From Plesiocystis pacifica SIR-1 (GTDB lineage: Bacteria; Myxococcota_A; Polyangia; Nannocystales; Nannocystaceae), in assembly GCF_000170895.1 (NCBI RefSeq), contig NZ_ABCS01000036.1, forward strand, positions 21,033-85,032: a DNA stretch of 64,000 bases, in the 5' to 3' direction. Of the stretch, positions 1 to 8,482 are shown one piece after another; position 1 is the first letter of the stretch; each line of letters begins with the position of its first letter. Under the pieces are notes generated by a model. The model did no database searches. It was given only the letters and a program-made list of their open reading frames with translations, and was not told the origin of the DNA. Both the position numbers and the translations under genes were made by a program.

Positions 1-100
1 GCTTAGCAAGGCTTCGTCCCAAACTCGTCACCGCTCGGGCGGCGCCCGCCGACCCTCCCCGCTTTGGCGGTTCGATGGTCCCGCCGGGTCGAAGCAAAAT

Positions 101-1147
101 TTACCGCGGCGCCTGCTCGTCGAGCGCGAGCGCGTGTTCGGCCCAGCTCGCGCCCTCGCCCATGGCGCTCGCCGTGACCGCCAGGGTGTCGAGGGCGACG
201 AGCCACGGCGCGATCGCCCGGCCCAGCTCCAGGCGCTCCGCCCACCCGACCATGGTCAGGCGCCGACGCGCGGCGAGCTCACCGAGGCTGTCGAGCACCG
301 GCGCGAGGGCGCCGAACTCGGCCGCCGCGCGCAGCAGGTTGAGCAGGGTCGTCGCCCGGGCGCCGAAGCCCCGGGGCAGATCGTGGCGGCGACCCAGGCC
401 CGCGATGTCCGTGCGCGTGAGCAGCAAGCCGGCGCGCGCCGGGCACAGCAGGTAGTCGACGATGGCGCGCAGGTCCGTGTCGGGCGCGTCGAGGGCCGGA
501 GGCTTCGCGCCGGCGAGGCTCGCCGGGCCGCGCGCGGGCGGGAGCTCGAGGCGAAGACGCAGACCGTGCCGATGCTCCGCCGCGAGCTCCAGGGCGGCCT
601 CGAGGGCGCGCACCCACAGCGCCACGCCGGCGGCCCCGTCCCGAGCGCGCAGCTCCTCCCCAGCCGCCACCAGGGCCGGGAGGTGGGCGAGCACCCCCTC
701 GTCGAGGAGCGCGGCGAGCTGCCGGCCCAGCTGCGCGGCGACGGCCGGGCGCCCGTCCTCCAGGGCCTCGCCCAAGGCCGCGCTCAGGAAGCTCGCGCAG
801 GCCAGCGCGACCCCGAGGTGATCCGCGCCCACGTCGTCGAGGCGGGGGCGAAAACCCGCGCGGCCAAAGTGGGCGAGGAGCTCGGCGTCCCGGGCCCCCG
901 CGCGGGCCTCGAGGCTCGTGAACACGCCGGCGTAGGGGTGGAGCTCGAGCTGGAACACGCGGTGGTGCGCCGCGGCGAGCTCGTCGAGGTCGGGCGCGCT
1001 GTCCGGGGCCTCGAGCAACCAACCGTCGAGGGCGCGCAGCTGCCCGAGGGTGTCCGCGTCGAGGCCGCGCAGGAGCAGGCGCGCGAGCACGCCGTAGAGC
1101 CGCCCCCGGGCCAGCGCAGCCTCGGCGGAAGACGGGAGCTCGCTCAC
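101..1147 (-). CDS. TorD/DmsD-family molybdoenzyme chaperone with C-terminal extension
   Basis: A 348-residue protein, last gene of the molybdoenzyme operon. Its N-terminal half (about residues 5-190) is an all-helical, Leu/Ala-rich TorD-like fold with the family's H-x-R-V-F stretch near residue 82 (AHHRVFQLELHPYAGVF). TorD proteins are cytoplasmic chaperones that help insert the Mo cofactor into the catalytic subunit, which is encoded immediately upstream. The GTG start at 1147 overlaps that gene's TGA stop (GTGA), so translation is probably coupled; an in-frame ATG far upstream lies inside the catalytic gene and was not used. Usual TorD length is about 200 residues; here about 150 extra residues follow (from about 225), mostly helical and of unknown role. 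The family call is firm; the partner is inferred from position. Confidence 0.8.
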   Translation of the reverse strand: MSELPSSAEAALARGRLYGVLARLLLRGLDADTLGQLRALDGWLLEAPDSAPDLDELAAAHHRVFQLELHPYAGVFTSLEARAGARDAELLAHFGRAGFRPRLDDVGADHLGVALACASFLSAALGEALEDGRPAVAAQLGRQLAALLDEGVLAHLPALVAAGEELRARDGAAGVALWVRALEAALELAAEHRHGLRLRLELPPARGPASLAGAKPPALDAPDTDLRAIVDYLLCPARAGLLLTRTDIAGLGRRHDLPRGFGARATTLLNLLRAAAEFGALAPVLDSLGELAARRRLTMVGWAERLELGRAIAPWLVALDTLAVTASAMGEGASWAEHALALDEQAPR

Positions 1148-4100
1148 CGCCCCCAGGGCTCCTCGGGCAGGGCGAAGGCCGCCTTCACGGGCTTGAGCGG
1201 GCGCTTGAGCCAGTAGGGCCGGCGGGTCCCGTCGGGGCTGTGGTCGACGGCCGAGCGCGTCAGCTCGCGCCACTGCCGGTAGACCGCCATGGACCGCCGG
1301 GTGTCGACCCACACGTCGCCGTGGGCGTCCTTGGGCCCCGCACGGGTCACGCTCACGGCCTTTTGCAGCCAGCAGTGCGCGCCCGAGACCGGGTCCGGGT
1401 GCACGCCGTGGGTCAGGTTTTGGTGCACGCCCACGTCCTTCCACCAGATCCGGCTGGTGTCGGGGTCGAAGCTCGACCACGCCCGCCCGTGCTCGAGGAT
1501 GTTGAGGCGGTGGCCGCCCTCGCCGTCCTCGCTGAGCGAGGCCTTGGCCGTCATCCCCGGGTTGCCGCCCATGTCATCGGCCAGGCGCCAACGCCCGAGG
1601 TGGTGGCTCATGGCGATGATCCCCGGCTTGATCCCCTCGGTCACGTAGACCTTGTCGACGAAGTACCCGATCTCGGTCTCGACCTTGACCAGCTCGCCCC
1701 GGCTGACCCCGATGCGCGCAGCGTCGCTGGGGTGCATCCACACCGGGTTGGCGTGGCTGATCTCGTACAGCCACTTGGCGTTGGCCGAGCGGGTGTGGAT
1801 CAGCGTGGGCAAGCGAAAGTTGGGCAGCAGCAGCATCTCGCCTCGTTGGCGGTCGATGTTCGCCGGCGACACGTGGCTCTCGAGGGTCCACGGCAGCACG
1901 TACTCGCGCTCGCGCCAGCCCCAGTCGCGCATGGTCGGGCTGAAGAACTCGAGCTTGCGGCTGGGGGTCTCGAAGCCCACCCGCGGGACGCCGTCGATGA
2001 GCACGCCGACGGGGCTGCCCTCGCCGCCGCGGCGGACCAGGCCGGCCTCGTCGGGGACCAGGGGCTTTCCCTCCTCCCCCTTCAGCTCGGCCACCACCTC
2101 AGCCTCATAGGGCACGTAGTTCTCGCGCACGACCTCGAAGCAGCCGTACTTGCGCATGTAGGCCAGGGCGCTGAGGCCCTCGGCCGCGGCCGCCTCGGGC
2201 AGCCCGGGGACGCTGTGCTCGAACACCCAGGCCCAGTACTCGTCCTGGGTGATCGGCCGGGGCGCCTCCCCTTCGGCGACGTGGGGGCTCTCGAACCACC
2301 GCCGGATCCCCAGGTCGCCCTCGGGGTCCATGCGCCACGACAGCTCGACCCAAAACTCCGCCTCCTCCCAGACCTCGCCGGGGTTGGCCTCGTGGGTGAA
2401 TTTCACGGCCTTGCCGGCGCGCTCCATGGCCACGCGGCGCACGGGCTGGCGAAAGCCGATCCACTGGCCCGCGTGGGTCTCTTGGCTCATCAGGTCGTGG
2501 CGCTCCCCGGCGTGGCCCATGGGCAGCACGTAGTCGGCGAACCACGCCGACTCGTTCCAGGTCGGCGTGAGCGCGACGTGGCACTTCATTTTTTCCTCGT
2601 CGCGCAGGGCCTCGAGCCACATGAAGCCGTCGGGGTTGATCCACATCGGGTTGTAGACCCGGGTGAAGTAGACGTCGACGTCGCCGCGTCCTTCGGCCAG
2701 AAAGTGCGGGAGCAGGAAGCTCATCTCGAAGAAGGCCAGCGGCCACTCGTGGGGCAGGTGCAGCTCGTTCCACGCGTCGAGGGCCGGGGGCTGCGCGAAG
2801 GGCTTGGGCACGAACTTGTTCCACGAGTTCATGGAGGTCCCGCCGCGGGTGCCCACGGAGCCGGTCAGCACGTTCAGGAACAGCAAGCAGCGCGAGACCT
2901 GCCAGCCGCCGAGGTTGCCGATCGAGGCCGAGCGCCAGGTGTGCGTGGCCAGGCGGCTCCCGGCCCGCTCGACGTGCTCGGCCGCCTCGATGATTCGCTC
3001 GATGGGCACCTGCGACTCCACAGCCGCGCGCTCGAAGGTGAACTCGGCGTAGAGGCTGGCCAGGCAGGCCTCGAAGTCCTCGAAGCTCCCCGTACCCGTC
3101 GGCAGCTCCGGCATGTTGGGCAGCCCCGGCGCCTCGGCCAGGAAGGCCGCCCAGTTGACCCAGCGGCGCAGGAACTCGCGGTCGTAGGTCTTGCGCTGGA
3201 TGAGGTGGTTGGCGATGGCCAGCAGCACCGTGGCCTCCGAGCCCGGCCAGGTCGGCAGCCACACGTCGCTGCGCGAGGCCGTGTTCGACAGCCGCGGGTC
3301 GAAGGTGATGATCTTCGCGCCCTTTTTCTTGCCCTCGATGATCCGCTGGGCGTGGGGGTTGAAGTAGTGCCCGGTCTCGAGGTGGCTCGAGATCAGCAGG
3401 ATGGTCCGGGCCTCGGCGTGGTCGGGGCTGGGCCGGTCCGAGCCGGTCCAAAACGAGTAGCCCGCCCGCGCCCCCGCCGAGCAGATGTTGGTGTGGCTGT
3501 TGTGCCCGTCGACGCCCCAGGCGGTGATGCAGCGGTTGGTGTAGTGGTCCTCCCCGGGGCGGCCGACGTGGTACATGATGCCGTCGCGCCGCCGCTGACG
3601 GCTGGCGCGCATCTTGGCCGCGATGTCCTCGAGGGCCTCCTCCCACGACACCCGCTTCCACTTGCCCTCGCCCCGGGCGCCCACGCGCTCGAGCGGGTAG
3701 AGGATCCGCTCGGGGTCGTAGATCTGGTTGTGGGTCGCCGGCCCCTTGGCGCAGTTGCGGCCCCGCGAGCCCGGGTGGCTGGGGTTGCCCTCGAACTTGC
3801 GGATCTCGTAGGTGGTCTTGTCGACGTAGGCGAGCAGGCCGCAGCCGCTCTCGCAGTTGAAGCAGATCGTCGGGACCAGGGTGTAGCGCCGGGGGACCTT
3901 GCGCGGCCACGCCTTGGAGTCCCACTCGACCCAGTCCTCCCAGCGCTCGGGCGGGGGGTAGCGGGTCATGCGGCCGTCGGGGTGGCGGACCTCGGTCATG
4001 TCGACGGGGGCGTCGACGCCGTCGCCCCCGACCCCATAGGTCGGCAAGGCCTGGCCGCCGGCGTTGGTCTCGTCCGTGGCGATCACGGGCTCGTCGGCCT

Positions 4101-4209
4101 TGCGATCGAGGCGCAGCGCCGCCGCGAGCAGCTTGCCGATCTTGCGCGCGACCGTGGGGTAGATGCCCTCGGTCTTCGCGTCGTACTTGGGAGAGTTGGA
4201 GGCGCTCAT
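1144..4209 (-). CDS. Molybdopterin oxidoreductase catalytic subunit (DMSO reductase superfamily)
   Basis: A 1021-residue catalytic subunit of a complex iron-sulfur molybdoenzyme. Cys116, Cys119, Cys123 and Cys153 form the N-terminal [4Fe-4S] motif; Cys243 in N-I-C-S-A-G sits where the Mo ligand is expected. The C-terminal 150 residues carry the molydop-binding domain (PVWMHPSDAARIG, then SHHLGRW). The N-terminus has no Tat twin-arginine signal and no hydrophobic core, so the enzyme is probably cytoplasmic, as in SoeABC sulfite dehydrogenases, rather than periplasmic as in PsrA, PhsA or TtrA. The ATG at 4209 overlaps the TGA of the upstream membrane subunit (ATGA), and the gene overlaps the chaperone downstream. 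The substrate cannot be read from sequence; the adjacent sulfate-type transporter suggests a sulfur oxyanion, but formate or arsenic compounds are not excluded. Confidence 0.9.
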   Translation of the reverse strand: MSASNSPKYDAKTEGIYPTVARKIGKLLAAALRLDRKADEPVIATDETNAGGQALPTYGVGGDGVDAPVDMTEVRHPDGRMTRYPPPERWEDWVEWDSKAWPRKVPRRYTLVPTICFNCESGCGLLAYVDKTTYEIRKFEGNPSHPGSRGRNCAKGPATHNQIYDPERILYPLERVGARGEGKWKRVSWEEALEDIAAKMRASRQRRRDGIMYHVGRPGEDHYTNRCITAWGVDGHNSHTNICSAGARAGYSFWTGSDRPSPDHAEARTILLISSHLETGHYFNPHAQRIIEGKKKGAKIITFDPRLSNTASRSDVWLPTWPGSEATVLLAIANHLIQRKTYDREFLRRWVNWAAFLAEAPGLPNMPELPTGTGSFEDFEACLASLYAEFTFERAAVESQVPIERIIEAAEHVERAGSRLATHTWRSASIGNLGGWQVSRCLLFLNVLTGSVGTRGGTSMNSWNKFVPKPFAQPPALDAWNELHLPHEWPLAFFEMSFLLPHFLAEGRGDVDVYFTRVYNPMWINPDGFMWLEALRDEEKMKCHVALTPTWNESAWFADYVLPMGHAGERHDLMSQETHAGQWIGFRQPVRRVAMERAGKAVKFTHEANPGEVWEEAEFWVELSWRMDPEGDLGIRRWFESPHVAEGEAPRPITQDEYWAWVFEHSVPGLPEAAAAEGLSALAYMRKYGCFEVVRENYVPYEAEVVAELKGEEGKPLVPDEAGLVRRGGEGSPVGVLIDGVPRVGFETPSRKLEFFSPTMRDWGWREREYVLPWTLESHVSPANIDRQRGEMLLLPNFRLPTLIHTRSANAKWLYEISHANPVWMHPSDAARIGVSRGELVKVETEIGYFVDKVYVTEGIKPGIIAMSHHLGRWRLADDMGGNPGMTAKASLSEDGEGGHRLNILEHGRAWSSFDPDTSRIWWKDVGVHQNLTHGVHPDPVSGAHCWLQKAVSVTRAGPKDAHGDVWVDTRRSMAVYRQWRELTRSAVDHSPDGTRRPYWLKRPLKPVKAAFALPEEPWGR

Positions 4210-5933
4210 GAGTTCGGGACCTCCTGCGGGGCCATGACGAAGCTGTGTTCGTAGGCGTAGAGCCCGACGATGGCGCACACGGCCGCGAGCGCGCCGAGGG
4301 CTGCCGCGGCCGCGCCTGTCAGGGCCGAACCGAGCAAGACGGCGAGCAGCAGGGCGACCGGCAGGGCGTGGCCCAGGCCCATCGCCCCCCACCAAAACGA
4401 GCGCGCGTACTTGCCGTGGCGAATCTCGTGGGCCGCCCGCGCGGCGACCTCGCTGGCGTGGGGGATGCCGTGCTCGCCCCACGAGATGACGAAGGCGTCG
4501 ACCACCAGCGCGGCGACCAGGCCCACCTCCATGGCCGTCACGAAGTCCGCGTGCAGGCCCGGGGCTTCGTTGCCGACCAGGACCCCGAGCGCGCCCCCGA
4601 TGAACAAGAGCGCGCCGAAGCCCGCGACGATCGACTGGATCAGAAAGTGCGCCGGCAGCAGCGGGCTCTGCCACAGGTCCCGGCCCTCGGCCTGGGCGAA
4701 CAAGAAGGCCGTGTAGATCGCCGTGCCCAGGGCCAAGGGCGCGGTCACCCAGCCCAGGATCGTCCGCCCGCCCTCGGAGATCGTCAGCACCTCCTTCCAC
4801 TCGAGCAGGCTCAGCCCCACCCAGGTCGTCGAGACCAGGGAGAAGGCGATGAGCAGGAAGGCCCCGCGGGTCAGCCAGCTCTTCCACTGCGGGCGCAGCA
4901 GGATCGACAAAAAGCGCTCGGGTCGCTCGAGGTCGAGGATCAGCAGGCCCGTGGTCGCCAGGGTCATCAACACCGAGAGGATGCCGCCGAACACCATGGC
5001 GTGGGGGTCGTAGTCGAACAGCCCGAGGTTCCAGCCCAGGCCCATGACCAAAAAGATGCCCGCGGCGATGGCCTTGGTGACCAGGTAGGCCGGGACCGGC
5101 CAGTGCCACGGGATCTCGTGCTGGGCGTTGTAGGCGACCTGGACCATCTGCTCGGCGAGGGTGCCCGGGCCGCGGCCCGCACCAGCGGCGCCGTGCTTGT
5201 GGGTCGCGTGGGCCGGCGCCATGCCCTGCTCGCCCGGGACGCGGATGCTCGCCCCCGAGGGCGCCCGAGCGGCGCCCGGCGACCGGTCGCCGCCGTGGGC
5301 CCCAGACATGCCCTGCGCGGTCACGGTGTCGGCCCACATCATCTGCTCGGGGCGCTGGGACAGCACCGTCGGGTGCAGGGCCACGCCGTCGCCGTCGATG
5401 TAGAGCACCTTCGGCGCCGTGCCCTGCTCGGGCTTGCGGACCGTGACGCGGTTGCGCGCGACGATCTTGGCGATCTTGCTCATCGGGTCGTCGAGGTCGC
5501 CCGCGACGATCGCCTCGGTCGGGCAGACCACCGCGCAGGCCGGCTCGAGGCCGGCGTCGACCCGGTGCGCGCAGTAGTGGCACTTCGCCGCCGTGCCCGT
5601 GTCCGGGTCGATGTGGATGGCGTCGTAGGGGCAGGCCTGCATGCACGCCTTGCAGCCAATGCACGCGTCCTTGTCGAACTCGACGATGCCGTCGTCGCGC
5701 TGGTACATCGCGGTGACCGGGCAGATGCGGACGCACGGCGGGTTCGCGCAGTGGTTGCAGCGCGTCACCTGGAAGGTCCGGACCACGTCCGGGTAGGCTC
5801 CGTGCTCGACGGTCTTCACCCAGGTCCGGTTGACCCCGAGCGGGACCTCGTTCTCGCTCTTGCACGCGGTACTGCACGCATGGCAGCCGATGCATCGGGT
5901 GTTGTCGATGACGAAGCCGTAGTTCACTGACAC
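4206..5933 (-). CDS. Fused ferredoxin (DmsB/NrfC-type) and NrfD/PsrC membrane anchor subunit
   Basis: A 575-residue fusion of the electron-transfer and quinone-reacting subunits. Residues 1-145 carry four Cys motifs for four [4Fe-4S] clusters: Cys14/17/20/24, 59/62/67/71, 91/94/97/101 and 118/121/133/137. A Gly/Ala/Pro/His-rich linker (about 205-260) leads to an NrfD-like domain (about 275-575) with around eight hydrophobic segments. It should pass electrons between quinones and the Mo subunit encoded immediately downstream. These are normally two proteins. The start is uncertain: GTG at 5933 (alternative GTG 5927) places the first cluster motif at the usual distance from the N-terminus; the frame stays open to 6284, but that stretch has no domain-like sequence and enters the divergent gene. 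No clear Shine-Dalgarno is visible. Confidence 0.88.
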   Translation of the reverse strand: MSVNYGFVIDNTRCIGCHACSTACKSENEVPLGVNRTWVKTVEHGAYPDVVRTFQVTRCNHCANPPCVRICPVTAMYQRDDGIVEFDKDACIGCKACMQACPYDAIHIDPDTGTAAKCHYCAHRVDAGLEPACAVVCPTEAIVAGDLDDPMSKIAKIVARNRVTVRKPEQGTAPKVLYIDGDGVALHPTVLSQRPEQMMWADTVTAQGMSGAHGGDRSPGAARAPSGASIRVPGEQGMAPAHATHKHGAAGAGRGPGTLAEQMVQVAYNAQHEIPWHWPVPAYLVTKAIAAGIFLVMGLGWNLGLFDYDPHAMVFGGILSVLMTLATTGLLILDLERPERFLSILLRPQWKSWLTRGAFLLIAFSLVSTTWVGLSLLEWKEVLTISEGGRTILGWVTAPLALGTAIYTAFLFAQAEGRDLWQSPLLPAHFLIQSIVAGFGALLFIGGALGVLVGNEAPGLHADFVTAMEVGLVAALVVDAFVISWGEHGIPHASEVAARAAHEIRHGKYARSFWWGAMGLGHALPVALLLAVLLGSALTGAAAAALGALAAVCAIVGLYAYEHSFVMAPQEVPNS

Positions 5934-6159
5934 GGGCAGGCAGCAATCGGTGTGCCAGGCCCGCGCCTGCACGCGATCGCCCGTCCGCTCCGCAGCTGCG
6001 CCCCGTTCTTGCAACCCAGACCCCTCCAAGCCCCCAGCCGGGTCCACTCCCCGCTCCCAGGCTCTCGATCTCCCGAGCCTCGCCCCACAGGCGTCCCAAC
6101 GCCGTTGAAACATACTGAAACGCGCGACTTCTGTTATTGGACCGCCCGCCCCCCTCGTG
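5934..6159. promoter_or_regulatory. Divergent intergenic region between molybdoenzyme operon and SulP gene
   Basis: This 226-bp gap must hold promoters for both the molybdoenzyme operon and the SulP transporter. The stretch around 6100-6145 is locally AT-richer (it includes cttctgttattgg) than its surroundings. No convincing -35/-10 pair or operator palindrome was found. Confidence 0.35.
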
Positions 6160-7965
6160 ATGGACGACGCCCAGCCCAGCCCAGGCCCAGGCCCAGCCCC
6201 AGGCCCAGCCTCAGGCATCGCTGAGCGCGCTCGGTCTGCGACCCCGGACATCGTCGCGGCCCTGGTCGTGTTCCTCCTGGGCATCCCCCAGTGCCTGGCC
6301 TACGCGACCATCGCGGGCCTGCCCCCGGCCATGGGCCTGTACGCGGCGACGGTCCCGGCCATCGTCGGCTCCCTGGTTCGCAGCTCGAACCACGTCGTGG
6401 TCGGGCCGACCAACGCGCTGAGCTTGCTGGTCGGCGGCGCCGTCGTGGCCGTGACCGCGGCCGGCGACCCCGGGGTCGACCCCTTCGCCGTCGCCATCGC
6501 CCTGGCCCTCGGCGTCGGCCTGTTCCAGCTCGCGGCCACGGCCCTGCGCCTGAGCTCGGTGGTCGACTACATCTCCTCGCCCACGGTGCTCGGCTACATC
6601 ACCGGCGCCGGCGTGCTCATCGGCGTCGGCCAGCTCCACAACCTGACCGCGACCACCGGCGAGGGCGGGCGCATGTGGGTGACCGTGGCCAGCTGGGTCG
6701 CCGCGCTGCCCGAGGCCCACAGCCTCTCGCTGATCTTCTCGGCCGCCACGGTGCTCGCCGTGATCGCCATCCGCCTGCTCGGCAAGGCCCTCGATCGCAA
6801 GCTGCCCGCGGCGCTGATCGTGATGATCCTGGGCATCGTCGCCAACGTGGTCCTGGGCCTCGAGGAGCGGGGCCTGCGGGTCATCGCCGACATCGAGCCC
6901 ATCCCCCGCGGGCTCCCCCCGCTGACCCTCCCCGACCTGAACCTCGCCCTCGAGCTCGCGCCCTTCGCCGTCGCCTGCGGCGTGCTCTCCCTGGTCGAGG
7001 CCAACGCCGTCGCCCGGTCCATCGCCGGGCGCACCGGCCAGCGCCTCGACCCCCGCCGCGAGTTCCTCGGCCAGGGCCTCGCCAACCTCTCGGCGGCCCT
7101 GTTCGGCGGCTACCCGGTCAGCGGCAGCCTGTCGCGCTCGGCCCTCAACGAGCAAGCCGGCGCCAAGACCCGCGCCTCCGGGGTGCTCACCGGCGTGCTC
7201 ATGCTGCTGGTCCTGGTCACCGCCGCCTCGGTCCTCGACCACACCCCCATCCCCAGCCTCGCGGGCCTGCTGCTGGTCATCGCCTGGGACCTCGTCGACG
7301 TCCCGCGCATCCGCAAGACCCTGCGCACCTCCCGGGGCGACGGCCTGACCTTCCTGGTCACCATGCTCGCGACCTGGTCCATGGACCTCGACGCCGCGAT
7401 CTACCTGGGCGTGGGCCTGTCGGTGGTCCTGTTCCTGCGCCAGGCCCGGCTGCTGACCATCAGCGAGCTCGTGGTCAACCCCCACGGCTACCTCCACGAG
7501 CACCCCCTCGGCGCCCCCTTGGGCGAGCACCGGCGCTGCTCCGCCATCCGCTTGATCCACGTCGAGGGCGCGCTCTTTTTTGGCTCCGCAGCCGAGCTCA
7601 GCCGCGCCCTCGAGGCCGTCGCCCGCGACCTGGAGGTCAAGGTCATCATCGTCCGGCTCAAGCACGCCTCGGGCCTCGACCTGACCGCCGCCGAGGCCCT
7701 CGCCACCGTCGCCGAGGCCATGCGCGAGCGGGACCAGCACCTGCTCTTGGTCGGCATGACCCCCGACGTCATGCCCGTGCTCGAGCGCTCTGGGGTGGCC
7801 GAGAGCGTGGGTGAAGAGCAGCTGTTCCCGGCTCGGGCGCGGTGGTTCGCCGCCCTCGAGGCCGCCAAGGAGCGGGCCTTCGAGCTCGTCGGCACGCACA
7901 CCGAAGGCTGCGGCCTCGACAACGCTCGGCCCTTCGTGCTCACCGACGACGGCGTGGCCGATTAG
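6160..7965 (+). CDS. SulP-family anion transporter with STAS domain
   Basis: A 601-residue inner-membrane transporter. Residues about 25-430 form a SulP core of many hydrophobic segments, including the PxxxGLYA-type motif (PAMGLYAATVPAIVG) and a VGPTNALSLL stretch in the substrate region. Residues about 455-570 are a STAS domain, although the usual phospho-acceptor DTSG is replaced by H-A-S-G. SulP proteins move sulfate, bicarbonate or dicarboxylates. The N-terminus begins with a Pro/Gly/Ala run. The ATG at 6160 is preceded immediately by an in-frame GTG (6157), so the exact start is uncertain by one codon. Divergence from a molybdoenzyme operon suggests sulfate or a related oxyanion as cargo, possibly export of an oxidation product; this is inference. 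Confidence 0.9.
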   Translation: MDDAQPSPGPGPAPGPASGIAERARSATPDIVAALVVFLLGIPQCLAYATIAGLPPAMGLYAATVPAIVGSLVRSSNHVVVGPTNALSLLVGGAVVAVTAAGDPGVDPFAVAIALALGVGLFQLAATALRLSSVVDYISSPTVLGYITGAGVLIGVGQLHNLTATTGEGGRMWVTVASWVAALPEAHSLSLIFSAATVLAVIAIRLLGKALDRKLPAALIVMILGIVANVVLGLEERGLRVIADIEPIPRGLPPLTLPDLNLALELAPFAVACGVLSLVEANAVARSIAGRTGQRLDPRREFLGQGLANLSAALFGGYPVSGSLSRSALNEQAGAKTRASGVLTGVLMLLVLVTAASVLDHTPIPSLAGLLLVIAWDLVDVPRIRKTLRTSRGDGLTFLVTMLATWSMDLDAAIYLGVGLSVVLFLRQARLLTISELVVNPHGYLHEHPLGAPLGEHRRCSAIRLIHVEGALFFGSAAELSRALEAVARDLEVKVIIVRLKHASGLDLTAAEALATVAEAMRERDQHLLLVGMTPDVMPVLERSGVAESVGEEQLFPARARWFAALEAAKERAFELVGTHTEGCGLDNARPFVLTDDGVAD

Positions 7966-8035
7966 GGCGGCTCAGGCCATGGCGCGCGCGGGTAGTCGAG
8001 CTCGCAGTCGCCCTTGGCGCGGCCCGTGGTGCATC

Positions 8036-8482
8036 ATGGGTCCGAGCAGCTTCGTCATGGGCTTCGACTTTCGCCACAGCATCGAGATCCAGCGGCCGGC
8101 CGCCGAGGTGTTCGACTACGTCGCCAACCCCGAGAACAACCCCGCCTGGCAGTCCGGCATGCGGCTGTGCCGGTGGACCTCCGAGCCCCTGCGGGTCGGG
8201 GCGACCTACGAGCAGCAGGCCGCGTTCATGGGCAAGACCATCGAGACCCGCTTTCGGGTCACGCGCTACGAGCCCGGGGTGCGCATCGACATCGAGAGCA
8301 CCCAGAGCACCTTCCCCATCCAGGTCACGCGCAGCGTCGAGGCCCTGGGAGAGGGGCGCTGCCGGGTCACCGCCCACGTCCGCGGCCAACCCACGGGGGT
8401 GCTGGCGCTGATGTCAGGCGTGGTCCGCCGGTCGATCCGCAAGGACTACGCCCGGCTAGCGACCACCCTCCAAGGTCAGTAG
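8036..8482 (+). CDS. SRPBCC (START/polyketide-cyclase-like) small protein
   Basis: A 148-residue cytoplasmic protein with the SRPBCC layout: an early I-E-I-x-R-P-A-A-E-V-F-D-Y-V strand-helix, the N-P-E-N-x-P-x-W loop, the alternating strands of a helix-grip fold, and a long C-terminal helix. Such proteins bind hydrophobic ligands in an internal cavity; the ligand here is unknown. The first ATG (8036) is used; a second in-frame ATG at 8057 also fits the domain start. The gene lies 70 bp after the SulP gene on the same strand and may be co-transcribed. Its last 7 bases overlap the end of the convergent lipoprotein gene. Confidence 0.75.
   Translation: MGPSSFVMGFDFRHSIEIQRPAAEVFDYVANPENNPAWQSGMRLCRWTSEPLRVGATYEQQAAFMGKTIETRFRVTRYEPGVRIDIESTQSTFPIQVTRSVEALGEGRCRVTAHVRGQPTGVLALMSGVVRRSIRKDYARLATTLQGQ

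Noticed and set aside
1..100. Possible tRNA end (ggttcga) near the window start
   Set aside because: The T-loop-like string has no matching stem, acceptor arm or anticodon arm around it.
1240..4254. A 1004-codon plus-strand open frame opposite the molybdoenzyme catalytic gene
   Set aside because: Its composition is a mirror of the real gene in GC-rich DNA (runs of Val, Leu, Gly, His, Asp), with no domain, and the opposite strand has clear catalytic motifs.
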